This document shows positions 8,053 through 15,451 of a DNA stretch of 64,000 nt, one piece after another. The stretch is from Chloroflexota bacterium (GTDB lineage: Bacteria; Chloroflexota; UBA11872), in NCBI GenBank assembly GCA_022821905.1, contig JAJECS010000031.1, forward strand, positions 1 to 64,000. Reading direction: 5' to 3'. The notes under the pieces were generated by a model, which saw only the letters and a list, made by a program, of their open reading frames with translations, was not told the DNA's origin and ran no database searches. How positions within the stretch are numbered: position 1 is the stretch's first letter; each line of letters begins with the position of its first letter. The position numbers were made by a program, and so were the translations under genes.

Positions 8053-8805
8053 ATGCGCCGCCCCCTCGTGGCCGGCAATTGGAAGATGCACACGACGCCG
8101 CAATCGGCCGTGGAGTTGGCCCGCGCCATCGTCCGCGCCGAGCTACCGGCCGACGTTGAAATCGTGCTCTGTCCGCCGGCGATCGCCGTGACCGACGTGG
8201 CCCGCGCCGTGGTGGGCACGCCGGTGCGGGTGGGCGCGCAAAACATGCACTGGGCCGACGCCGGGGCGTACACCGGCGAGATCTCGGCCCCGATGCTGGT
8301 CGGCGTGGCGGAGGTGGTGATCGTGGGCCACTCGGAGCGGCGCGCCGACTTCGGTGAGACCGACGCGATCGTGAACCGCAAGCTGCGCGCGGCGCTGGCC
8401 GCCGGTCTCACGCCGATCGTCTGCGTGGGCGAAACCGAAGCCATTCGCGACGCCGGCGGGGCGCGGGAGACCATCACGTCGCAGGTGCGGTCCGCACTCG
8501 CAGGGATCGATTCCGCCGCTGCCGAGCCGCTAGTGCTGGCCTATGAGCCGGTGTGGGCCATCGGCACCGGCCGGACGGCGACCCCCAAGCAGGCCGCGGA
8601 AGCCATCGGCTGGGCGCGCGAGGCGCTGAGCCAGGCGCTGGACGCCGCGACGGCCCAACGCACGCGGATTCTCTACGGCGGCAGCGTGTCCCCGGGCAAC
8701 GCGCGCGAGCTTCTAGCGCAGGACGGCGTGGACGGGGCGCTGGTCGGCGGCGCCAGCCTCGAGGCGGCGGACTTCATCGCCATTGCGTGGAGCGCAATTG
8801 CCTAG
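8053..8805 (+). CDS. tpiA: Triosephosphate isomerase
   Basis: TpiA interconverts dihydroxyacetone phosphate and glyceraldehyde 3-phosphate in glycolysis and gluconeogenesis. The 250-residue TIM barrel has all catalytic residues: Lys11 in GNWKMH, His93 in VGHSERR, Glu165 in AYEPVWAIGTG, and the phosphate-binding ILYGGSV. The ATG at 8053 starts the conserved RRPLVAGNWKMH. A family D repeat lies just upstream. There are no other glycolytic genes adjacent. Confidence 0.97.
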   Translation: MRRPLVAGNWKMHTTPQSAVELARAIVRAELPADVEIVLCPPAIAVTDVARAVVGTPVRVGAQNMHWADAGAYTGEISAPMLVGVAEVVIVGHSERRADFGETDAIVNRKLRAALAAGLTPIVCVGETEAIRDAGGARETITSQVRSALAGIDSAAAEPLVLAYEPVWAIGTGRTATPKQAAEAIGWAREALSQALDAATAQRTRILYGGSVSPGNARELLAQDGVDGALVGGASLEAADFIAIAWSAIA

Positions 8806-8860
8806 CCCTCGCGCCCCGGACCCGCATTCAGGCGTGTGCCAACGCAGGTGATGGGGCACC

Positions 8861-8914
8861 GTTCGTGGTGAGCCTGTCGAACCACGCGCCCTTCGACAAG
8901 CTCAGGGCGAACGG
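8861..8914. repeat. Dispersed palindromic repeat, family F
   Basis: GTTCGTGGTGAGCCTGTCGA is followed by a partly complementary segment ending TTCGACAAGCTCAGGGCGAAC. The whole can form a long imperfect hairpin between the convergent tpiA and methyltransferase genes. It resembles repeats common in many unrelated bacteria. Confidence 0.7.
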
Positions 8915-8925
8915 ACCGGGGCGCC

Positions 8926-9399
8926 CTACCGCCGCCTCAGCCGCGGCAGCCACCGGCCCACCTGTCGCCTGTAAGCCTCGTATTCCTCGCCGAACTCGCG
9001 CGCGAGGTGCGGCTCTTCGTGGAAGCGGATGACGAGCGAGTACAGGACGAACAGCCCGACCGCATACGCCAGCGGCACCGCCGTTCCAAAGAGCGCGGCC
9101 CACCCCGCGACCACCAGCAACATCGCGACGTAGAGCGGATTGCGCGAGTAGCGGTAGATGCCCCGGACGACCAGCCGTTTCGGCGCGTCGATTGGCGCGG
9201 GCGTTCCCTTCCCAATCATGGCGAAGTCCCACACGGCGCGCAGATAGATGGCGATGCCGAGCGCAAAGAGGCACACGGCCAGTCCGAGCCACGCCCCGCC
9301 GGCCACCACTCGATCGCCGCCGAGCAGGAACGGCACCAGCACCGCAACTCCGCCCGGCACCACCAGCGTGAACAGCGCGACCTTGAGGAAGAGCTTCAC
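8926..9399 (-). CDS. Isoprenylcysteine carboxyl methyltransferase (ICMT)-family membrane protein
   Basis: This 157-residue integral membrane protein has about four hydrophobic segments (approximately 4-25, 33-55, 88-103 and 105-122). It ends in the family signature GIYRYSRNPLYVAM (80-93) plus EEPHLAREFGEEYEAYRRQVGRW, the SAM-binding region of ICMT/PEMT methyltransferases. The substrate in bacteria lacking prenylated proteins is unknown; it may be a lipid. It starts at GTG 9399. It stands alone between repeat-bearing intergenic regions. Confidence 0.8.
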   Translation of the reverse strand: MKLFLKVALFTLVVPGGVAVLVPFLLGGDRVVAGGAWLGLAVCLFALGIAIYLRAVWDFAMIGKGTPAPIDAPKRLVVRGIYRYSRNPLYVAMLLVVAGWAALFGTAVPLAYAVGLFVLYSLVIRFHEEPHLAREFGEEYEAYRRQVGRWLPRLRRR

Positions 9400-9433
9400 G
9401 CGGCCCTAGCCCTGTCCGTCATTAGGGCGAAGA

Positions 9434-9462
9434 GCCGGCCCCGGACTTGATCCGGGGCCGGA
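9434..9462. repeat. Dispersed palindromic repeat, family E
   Basis: GCCGGCCCCGGA-CTTGA-TCCGGGGCCGG is a nearly perfect inverted repeat. It lies between the convergent ends of the PHP and methyltransferase transcription units. A second related element follows at 9492-9525. Confidence 0.7.
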
Positions 9463-9491
9463 AGCCAGTCGGCGTCTCGGGGGGTGAGGCC

Positions 9492-9525
9492 GGACCTGGA
9501 CCCCGGCTTTCGCCGGGGTGACGGG
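9492..9525. repeat. Dispersed palindromic repeat, family E variant
   Basis: ACCCCGGC-TTTC-GCCGGGGT is an inverted repeat with flanking GGACCTGG and GACGGG. A copy at 33633-33690 carries an extra insert inside the stem-loop. Confidence 0.7.
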
Positions 9526-9576
9526 AGAGCGCCGGAGCCACGAAGAATCGCCCCAAGGCGAGCAGACCGCCGCGCC

Positions 9577-10482
9577 TCAGGCCGGGCGCGGATTGGACCA
9601 GGCGATGCGTCCCTCGGTGTCCTCCACCTCCACGCGGATGTATCGCTCGGGATAGGCCGGCGACTGGCGCCGCTCGAAGGTGGCCTCGGTCAGCAGGTCG
9701 CCGCCGTCGGCGTCCAGGCTCATGCCGCCCGCGCGGGCCGTCATCATGGTCACGCGCCGCGCGGGCGAGCACCGCACCTGCACGTGCGTGGCGCTGATCT
9801 GCACGTCGTGCAACTCCGGACCCATTGAAGAATAGAAGTGCCCCGCGCGCATGGCCTCGATCAAGCCGCGCTGGCTGAAGTCGGTGGTGCGCACCATCAC
9901 CCAGCCGCGGCCCTCCTCATTCAGCATCCAGTGGGTGTCGTCGGTGGCGAAGCCCCAGGTGATGCCGAGCGTGTCGCCGTAGTCGTCCCAGTGGACCGAT
10001 GAAAAGCCCTTGGCCCGGTTGCGGTCGCAAATGGAGTTGAAGACTTCCATTCCCACGAAGCCTTCCAACTCGCTCATGTCGGCGGCGGTCTGTCCGAGCC
10101 AGTAGGGATGCCCCAGGATCGCCAGTCCGCCGTCAGCGTTCACCCGGTCGATGGCCTCCTGCGGGCCCAGCGTCTCGTCGCCTCGGTCGAAGCTGTGCAT
10201 GCCCAGCCCGACGATGTGGTACCGCGTCCCCAGCCACGGGTCCGGCCCGTGCATCTCCATACCCGGAATGGTGATGAACTCGTCGGTCGCGAGCGCCGAG
10301 GTGTCGCTCAGCACGCTGTGGTCGGTGAGGGCCATGAAGTCATAGCCGTTGTCGCGGTACCAATTCACCGCGTCTTCGGGGGACTTGCGCCCGTCGGAGT
10401 TGGTGGAGTGCGTGTGCAGGTTGCCGCGATACCACCGGCCCTCGACCGCAAAGGGGTCGCCCGCGTGCTCATCAGTGGTCAT
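9577..10482 (-). CDS. PHP-domain metal-dependent phosphoesterase (CehA-like)
   Basis: The 301-residue protein belongs to the PHP superfamily of trinuclear metal-dependent hydrolases. It shows NLHTHSTNSDG (21-31; the HxH metal ligands), ALTDHS (51-56), ILGHPYW and, near the middle, the conserved Asp-rich FATDDTHW. A C-terminal beta domain with many Arg/Val residues follows, as in CehA/McbA family proteins. The natural substrate is unknown and the family includes nucleotide and carbamate hydrolases. No signal peptide is visible. It is monocistronic. Confidence 0.85.
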   Translation of the reverse strand: MTTDEHAGDPFAVEGRWYRGNLHTHSTNSDGRKSPEDAVNWYRDNGYDFMALTDHSVLSDTSALATDEFITIPGMEMHGPDPWLGTRYHIVGLGMHSFDRGDETLGPQEAIDRVNADGGLAILGHPYWLGQTAADMSELEGFVGMEVFNSICDRNRAKGFSSVHWDDYGDTLGITWGFATDDTHWMLNEEGRGWVMVRTTDFSQRGLIEAMRAGHFYSSMGPELHDVQISATHVQVRCSPARRVTMMTARAGGMSLDADGGDLLTEATFERRQSPAYPERYIRVEVEDTEGRIAWSNPRPA

Positions 10483-10504
10483 GCCCTTGCCCTTTCCCTT
10501 CCAT

Positions 10505-10528
10505 CATTCCGGCGCGTGCCGGATTCCA
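10505..10528. repeat. Dispersed palindromic repeat, family B
   Basis: CATTCCGGC-GCGT-GCCGGATTCC is an inverted repeat upstream of the PHP gene. It is a diverged copy of the family at 6127-6150. Confidence 0.7.
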
Positions 10529-10605
10529 GGCAGGGCCATGGCGCGCCGCCTGTTGACCCTCGCATCCCATCCATCCAAGGACGTCCCGAGTGGGCGCCTC
10601 CGGTT

Positions 10606-10643
10606 CCCTCTCCCCACCGAGGGAGAGGGTTAGGGTGAGGGGG
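10606..10643. repeat. Dispersed palindromic repeat, family D
   Basis: CCCTCTCCCCACCGAGGGAGAGGG is followed by TTAGGGTGAGGGGG. This is a standard copy, downstream of the transaldolase-like gene. Confidence 0.8.
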
Positions 10644-10658
10644 ATATCTTCACCGCCC

Positions 10659-11708
10659 CTATACCACCGCCGCGGCGGCGTGCCGCTTGGCGATTTCGCC
10701 GTCCAGGTGCTCGCAGCCGTCGATGAAGTAGTTGCGGAACCGCACCAGCGCCGGGTATTCGGTGAACTCCGCCGTGGTCAGGCCGTCGTCGTCGTAGGCC
10801 GTGGCGAAGCGCGGAATCTTCGCCCGCAGCTCGGCAATGTCGGCGGGGTCGTCGGTCACGTGGATGCGATCGACGACCGGCCCATCCTCCTGGATCAATT
10901 CGTCAAAGGTCGACCAGTTCATCGTGATGTGTGCGTCGCCGCCCACGAACTCGGTGTAGTGGTGCGTCCCGCGCACCCCGCCGCCCAGCATGATCGTGCG
11001 GAAGCCGCGCTCCTTGATCACCTTGTATTGCTTGCGCGCGATGATCGAGCCGGCCATGCGCAGCAGCTCCGGCGCGATGTCGACTTCGTTCTCCGCCACC
11101 CACTCGCTCAGGTCGTCGTCGAGGACGCCGGTGATGTGCGTGATGAAGAAGGGCGGCGTGTTGCCGGTGGCGTCCGCGGCCTTTTCGTAGACTTCGCACA
11201 TGGCCACGGCCTGTGAAACGGCGAAGCTCTCCGTGGCGCACATGGGGATATTGAGACCGACCAGCCGCCGCATGGCCTCCATACCCGTCTCGATGACCGG
11301 AATCTTGGCCAGATAGTTCGGCGCGACCTCGCGGTGCCGCAGCGCGGCGTCCACGATCAGGTCGGGGTCCTCGTCGAGGCGGGGGTCGTCCTGCATGGTC
11401 ACGAAGCCCCAGGCGCCGCCGCTTGACTCCCACTGCGGCAGGAAACCCTCCATGAACCGGCGCGTGATGCGCTGGTAGACCTCGTCGGCGGCCTTATAGG
11501 GATCGGTTTCGACGGCGGCCACCTCGTCGATGATCGGCACGACGTACTCGGGCTCGCGCCTGAGCAAGACGGAACCGTAGGTCGGATTGGTGGTCCCCGA
11601 GACCGCCCCCGCGTCGACCGACGCGTGCAAATCGAACTCGGTTGGATTGTTCACCCACACCCGCGTCGCCGTCTCCCGCTGGACGCGGTGGAAATAGTCC
11701 TCTCGCAT
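10659..11708 (-). CDS. Transaldolase-family protein
   Basis: This 349-residue TIM-barrel protein of the class I aldolase/transaldolase type has the family's SGTTNPTYGSVL loop near residue 40, the LAKIPVIETG strand carrying the candidate Schiff-base lysine, and MCATESFAVSQ. The best-supported role is C3/C7 or related sugar-phosphate aldol transfer; the true substrate is unknown and it is longer than short bacterial transaldolases. ATG 11708 has GGGAGG five bases upstream. The upstream open frame lacks similarity. The gene diverges from the TIM-barrel protein at 11882, which may act in the same carbohydrate pathway. Confidence 0.75.
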   Translation of the reverse strand: MREDYFHRVQRETATRVWVNNPTEFDLHASVDAGAVSGTTNPTYGSVLLRREPEYVVPIIDEVAAVETDPYKAADEVYQRITRRFMEGFLPQWESSGGAWGFVTMQDDPRLDEDPDLIVDAALRHREVAPNYLAKIPVIETGMEAMRRLVGLNIPMCATESFAVSQAVAMCEVYEKAADATGNTPPFFITHITGVLDDDLSEWVAENEVDIAPELLRMAGSIIARKQYKVIKERGFRTIMLGGGVRGTHHYTEFVGGDAHITMNWSTFDELIQEDGPVVDRIHVTDDPADIAELRAKIPRFATAYDDDGLTTAEFTEYPALVRFRNYFIDGCEHLDGEIAKRHAAAAVV

Positions 11709-11881
11709 CGTCGCCTCCCGCCGATCAGTCCCGCTCGGCGCGCGGGATGGTTCCAGGCGCGCCCCGTCGCGAGCCACGCCTCCCGCCTGGATGCCAGGAT
11801 ATCCGATGGAGTGCTCGGCGGTTGACGCCTGGCCCGTGACGGCGCACCGTGAGGGGGCTTCGCGCCGCTTCGGAGAGCCAC

Positions 11882-13534
11882 ATGGCTGAGCCGTTCACGA
11901 CGCCGGGCGATGCGCGAGTCGATCTCTCCGCCGACCATCTGGCCGCCATCGAACGCCGGCGACGAATCGTCGTCCACTTCGACGTGATCATGGGCGACGG
12001 CGCCAATTTTCCGATCAAGGACATCGACGGCCTGCTGGAATTCAAGTTCGAGTGGGCCGACGATCCCGCCGTGCGCCTCGACAGCATGTGGTGGGACTGG
12101 AACGAGGGGCACCAGGCGCCCTTTCCCAGCCGCACCCAGGTCCTGATCGACGCGCCCGGGTTCCGCCGCTGGGCGGACGACGGCGTCAACATCATGCAGG
12201 TCTTCCTGGAGGCGTCCCAGCAGCGCGGCCTGGAGAACTTCTACCTCTACCGCATCAACGGCTCCGACAACGATCTCGGCCCGGTGAGCCCGATTCCCAT
12301 GAAGGAGCAGCACCCGGAGCTGCTCATGACCGCCTGGAACGCCAACGGCTATTGGAACTTCGCCCTCGACGAGGTGCACGACTACAAGCTGGGCATCCTG
12401 CGCGAGGTCGCCGAGGACTACGACTACGACGGCATCACGCTCGACTTCGCGCGCATTCCGTTGGTGCTGCCGTGGGGGCGGCAGTGGGAGCTGCGGGACC
12501 GGCTGACGACCTTCATGCGCAAGGTGCGCCACATGACGCTGGACGTCGCCGAAGCCCGGGGCCGCCCGCTGCTGCTGGCGGTGCGGGTGCCCGAGAACCT
12601 CATGGGCTGCCACTTCGACGGCATCGACATCGAAACCTGGGCGCAGGAGGTGCTGGTCGACCTGATGGTCATCGGCTGCCGCTCGTTTGACGTGGATGTC
12701 GCCGCGTTCCGCCGCATCACGGCGGGGACGCCGATCAAGCTCTATCCGGCCATCGACGACCACCACTCCTCCGACGGCTACATGTGGCCGCCCATCGAAG
12801 TGTTCCGCGGCGTATTCGCCAACTGGTTCCACCAGGGCGCCGACGGCGTGCAGACGTTCAACTGGGAGCACAGCTCGCTGGAGTCGGCCGAGCGCATCGG
12901 CCTCAAGGCCCTGAACTGGCCGGCGGCCGAGGCCCAATACCGGGCCTACATCGAGCTGGCCGAACTCGACGGCTTCCACCGCAAGGACAAAACCTTCGTC
13001 GTGCAACGGCGCGGCGGCGGCCACGGCCCCATTGTCATCCCCAACCCCGAGGGCTGGTACACGCCGCGCAACATGTATTTCAACAGCAACATGTTCGCGC
13101 CGCTGCCCGCGCCCCTGGCCTGGGACGGCGCCGCCGACACCCTGCTGACGCTGTACGTGGCCGATGACGTGGCGGGCGAGGCCGAGCACGTGGCGAGCGT
13201 GGACGTGCGCGTGCTGCTCTCGGACCCGGCCGCCAACGCGCTATCCGCCAAGGAGCGGCTGGACCCAGTGGAGATCGCCCAGATCGGCCACCCGGACCGC
13301 AGCCTGATGAACGAGCCTCCCGCCCGCGCGATCGCCGACCGCGTGGAAGTCCGGCTCAACAACCTGCGGCTCGGACCGCCCACCATCGAGGACGGCTGGC
13401 TGGTCTATCCGGCCCAGCCGAATCAGTTCGCGGTGGGGGAGAATCTGGTCGGCGTGCGGCTCGCCCGCGGCACGCCCGGCCCCCAGCCCGTCCAGATCGA
13501 GAAGCTCGAAGCGCAGGTGCGCTACCGAACCTGA
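11882..13534 (+). CDS. Putative glycoside-hydrolase-like TIM-barrel protein
   Basis: The 550-residue protein is not assigned with certainty. An N-terminal (beta/alpha)8-like region (about 25-345) carries strands such as RRIVVHFDVIMGDG, FDGIDIETWAQEVLVDLMVIG and DGITLDFARIPLVLPWG, plus acid residues placed like those of GHL10/GH-type hydrolases. A beta-rich C-terminal domain (about 370-550) probably binds carbohydrate. No signal peptide is visible, so it is likely cytoplasmic. ATG 11882 with upstream GGAGA is preferred over the GTG at 11849. The VOC gene starts 13 bp after its stop, so these two probably form an operon. Uronate- or sulfosugar-type catabolism is possible but unproven. Confidence 0.6.
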   Translation: MAEPFTTPGDARVDLSADHLAAIERRRRIVVHFDVIMGDGANFPIKDIDGLLEFKFEWADDPAVRLDSMWWDWNEGHQAPFPSRTQVLIDAPGFRRWADDGVNIMQVFLEASQQRGLENFYLYRINGSDNDLGPVSPIPMKEQHPELLMTAWNANGYWNFALDEVHDYKLGILREVAEDYDYDGITLDFARIPLVLPWGRQWELRDRLTTFMRKVRHMTLDVAEARGRPLLLAVRVPENLMGCHFDGIDIETWAQEVLVDLMVIGCRSFDVDVAAFRRITAGTPIKLYPAIDDHHSSDGYMWPPIEVFRGVFANWFHQGADGVQTFNWEHSSLESAERIGLKALNWPAAEAQYRAYIELAELDGFHRKDKTFVVQRRGGGHGPIVIPNPEGWYTPRNMYFNSNMFAPLPAPLAWDGAADTLLTLYVADDVAGEAEHVASVDVRVLLSDPAANALSAKERLDPVEIAQIGHPDRSLMNEPPARAIADRVEVRLNNLRLGPPTIEDGWLVYPAQPNQFAVGENLVGVRLARGTPGPQPVQIEKLEAQVRYRT

Positions 13535-13547
13535 GGAGGCAGATCGC

Positions 13548-14009
13548 ATGGCTGTGACCAAGGTGGTTCACGTGGGATTCACCGTGGCGGACCTGGACCG
13601 ATCCGTCGCGTTCTATAGCGCTCTGCTCGGCGAGGGCCCCCACTTTCGCCGCCGCTACGACGAGCCCTACATCAGCGACATCATCGGCTACTCCGACTGC
13701 AGCCTGGAGATCGCGCTATTCCGGCTGCCGGGCACCGAGGTCGAGCTGGAGTTGCTGCGCTACTTCGAGCCGCCGCCGGGCCGCGTCGATCTCGAGACCT
13801 ACAACGCCGGCAACGCGCACCTGTGCCTCACCGTGGACGACTGGGATGCGACCGTCGCGCGGCTGAAGGAGCTCGATGCGTCGTTCCACCGCGAAGCGCC
13901 CGTCTGGCAGACGGCCGGCGAGTTCGAAGGCACCGGCACGCTCTACCTGCGCGATCCCGACGGCATCACGGTCGAGCTCGACATTCCCGCGCCAGTGGCG
14001 GCGGAATAG
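13548..14009 (+). CDS. VOC/glyoxalase-family metalloprotein
   Basis: The 153-residue product has the paired beta-alpha-beta-beta-beta units of the vicinal oxygen chelate superfamily. KVVHVGFTVADLDRSVAFYSALLG (5-28) gives the first His ligand. VELELLRYFEPP supplies a Glu, NAHLCLTVDDWDATVARL the second His, and YLRDPDGITVELDIP the terminal Glu. These are typical of glyoxalase I-like lyases and dioxygenases; the substrate is not evident. A strong GAGGAGG ribosome binding site precedes ATG 13548. It follows the TIM-barrel gene after 13 bp. Confidence 0.85.
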   Translation: MAVTKVVHVGFTVADLDRSVAFYSALLGEGPHFRRRYDEPYISDIIGYSDCSLEIALFRLPGTEVELELLRYFEPPPGRVDLETYNAGNAHLCLTVDDWDATVARLKELDASFHREAPVWQTAGEFEGTGTLYLRDPDGITVELDIPAPVAAE

Positions 14010-14025
14010 CCGCGAGCGCTTAGGC

Positions 14026-14553
14026 CTAGGAGTCGGCTGAGCCGGACTTGGGCGAATCGGCGCTCGGTGGCTGAATTCCCGGGGACTGCTTCTCGCGCTC
14101 CGCACGCCGGCTGCGCGTGCCGTACACGAAAACACCCACGAGCGCCGCGAGGTGAGCCAATGCGGTAATCACCGCAGCCACCGGCAGCCCAATCCACGCG
14201 AATACGCCGGCCAGCGCAAGCACTGCCAGCGCCACCAGGAAGCCCGCGATCAGGCCGCCCATGCTTTGCCGGGCATCGACGGCGATCATCTTCTCCTCAA
14301 GGCGCAAGCGGTGGGCTTGCTGGATCTCCGCCATCGACAGGATTCGATCAGCTGCTCCCGGCAGAGTCTTTTCGTACTCCGCAAAGGCGTCTGGATGCGG
14401 GATTGGACCTTGATAGGTGACAGCCTGTGACTGCTCAACAATCAACTGCGTCTGGTTCCCGGCTATTTCGGAGCCGCTGGTCGATTCCCGGCGCTGCTCT
14501 ATATCAGCGGCAGTTGGGTCGCCGTCACCGGTTTGTTGGGTCTCTTCGTCCAT
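14026..14553 (-). CDS. DUF2335 membrane protein
   Basis: This 175-residue protein has a DUF2335 domain. A hydrophilic N-terminal half contains GPIPHPDAFAEYEKTLPGAADRIL (about 49-72) and a helix HRLRLEEKMIAVDARQ. Two transmembrane segments (about 98-118 and 121-145) follow. The C-terminal tail is Ser/Pro-rich. The molecular role of DUF2335 is unknown; relatives often sit in phage or mobile contexts. Its start overlaps the 3' end of a small upstream gene by 55 bp, so the two are probably co-transcribed. Confidence 0.8.
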   Translation of the reverse strand: MDEETQQTGDGDPTAADIEQRRESTSGSEIAGNQTQLIVEQSQAVTYQGPIPHPDAFAEYEKTLPGAADRILSMAEIQQAHRLRLEEKMIAVDARQSMGGLIAGFLVALAVLALAGVFAWIGLPVAAVITALAHLAALVGVFVYGTRSRRAEREKQSPGIQPPSADSPKSGSADS

Positions 14554-14741
14554 GCAGCGTCACTGCCTTGCCGGTACTGGTAGGTGTGGAGTGCCGTCCA
14601 CATGTCGCCGCCAACCGCCCGCCAATCCGCCCACGCAGCCCGTAGGTCTGCCTGGGGTCCGGACGCGGTGGGGCTATACACCGTCAGGGTGTTGCCGAAG
14701 TCAAGGATTCGCGCGACGCCGCTCACTAAGGACGGTCGCAC
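14499..14741 (-). CDS. Small conserved-looking protein upstream of DUF2335 gene
   Basis: This ORF gives an 80-residue protein starting VRPSLVSGVARILDFGNTL and continuing with TVYSPTASGPQADLRAAWADWRAVG. The pattern (SGVAR..DFG..L..Y, then ADxxA..ADW.AVG.D) looks like a family of short proteins of unknown function seen in varied bacteria. I recognise the pattern only loosely. The start (GTG 14741) is inferred from where this pattern begins; no strong ribosome site precedes it. It overlaps the DUF2335 gene by 55 bp in another frame. The upstream part of the frame looks noncoding. Confidence 0.45.
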   Translation of the reverse strand: MRPSLVSGVARILDFGNTLTVYSPTASGPQADLRAAWADWRAVGGDMWTALHTYQYRQGSDAAWTKRPNKPVTATQLPLI

Positions 14742-14872
14742 GACTACCGTCCAGGGCCGTGTCTCCGCTGACTTGCCGATTTCCCGACCTCCTCGACCGA
14801 TGGTTTGACGATAGCAAGCACCCTTGCCTCGGACAAGAGACGAGGATGCGGCTCGCCAGAGCTCCCACCGCC

Positions 14873-15451
14873 TCATTCTCTGAGCCGTCTCGAACCTGGA
14901 TCTGATTCGGGATCAGCCGCCGGCAGCCTGATCCGATAGCGCACGAGCGGCACGCCGTCCCAGTCCTCCCACTCCACGATTTCCCCGTCGGTGCGCCATC
15001 CCTGCGCCTCGTAGAACGCGCGCGACGCCTCGCTATCGGCCAGCGTCCAGAGCGTCGCGGTGTCGAAGCCGTCGGCGGCCAGTTCGTCGATGGCGGCCTG
15101 CAGCAACCGACGCCCCACACCCCGCCGCCAGTGCGTGGGGTGCACGTAGAGTCCATGCACCTCGCCCACGCGGGCCGAGTCCACGTCCTCGTCGCGCGTG
15201 GTCCCGAAGCCCACGAATCCGAGCGCCGTGTCACCCGACGCCGCGACGACGAATCGTTGGCCGGCGGACGCCGCCGGCGCCAGCTTCTGGCGAAAGCGGT
15301 CGACGCCCCGCTCGACCCGCATCGCGTCCAGCCGATCGTCGGAGACGATGCCGCGAAACGCGGTCTGCCACGCGCGCACGTGGATCTCGGCGATTTCCGC
15401 GGCGTCCGCCACTGTGGCCGGACGCAGACGCACCGCGCTGCCTACATCCAC
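14873..15451 (-). CDS. GNAT-family N-acetyltransferase
   Basis: The 192-residue protein has a complete GNAT fold. An N-terminal LRPATVADAAEIAEIHVRAW is followed by the acetyl-CoA pyrophosphate loop HPTHWRRGVGRRLLQAA (motif A, R/Q-x-x-G-x-G/R) and motif B with ASRAFYEAQGW. The acceptor is unknown. It starts at GTG 15451, within the last codons of the upstream ABC transporter gene (10-bp overlap). It is therefore probably the last gene of the marR-ABC-ABC operon and might modify the same toxic compound that the transporter exports. Confidence 0.85.
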   Translation of the reverse strand: MDVGSAVRLRPATVADAAEIAEIHVRAWQTAFRGIVSDDRLDAMRVERGVDRFRQKLAPAASAGQRFVVAASGDTALGFVGFGTTRDEDVDSARVGEVHGLYVHPTHWRRGVGRRLLQAAIDELAADGFDTATLWTLADSEASRAFYEAQGWRTDGEIVEWEDWDGVPLVRYRIRLPAADPESDPGSRRLRE

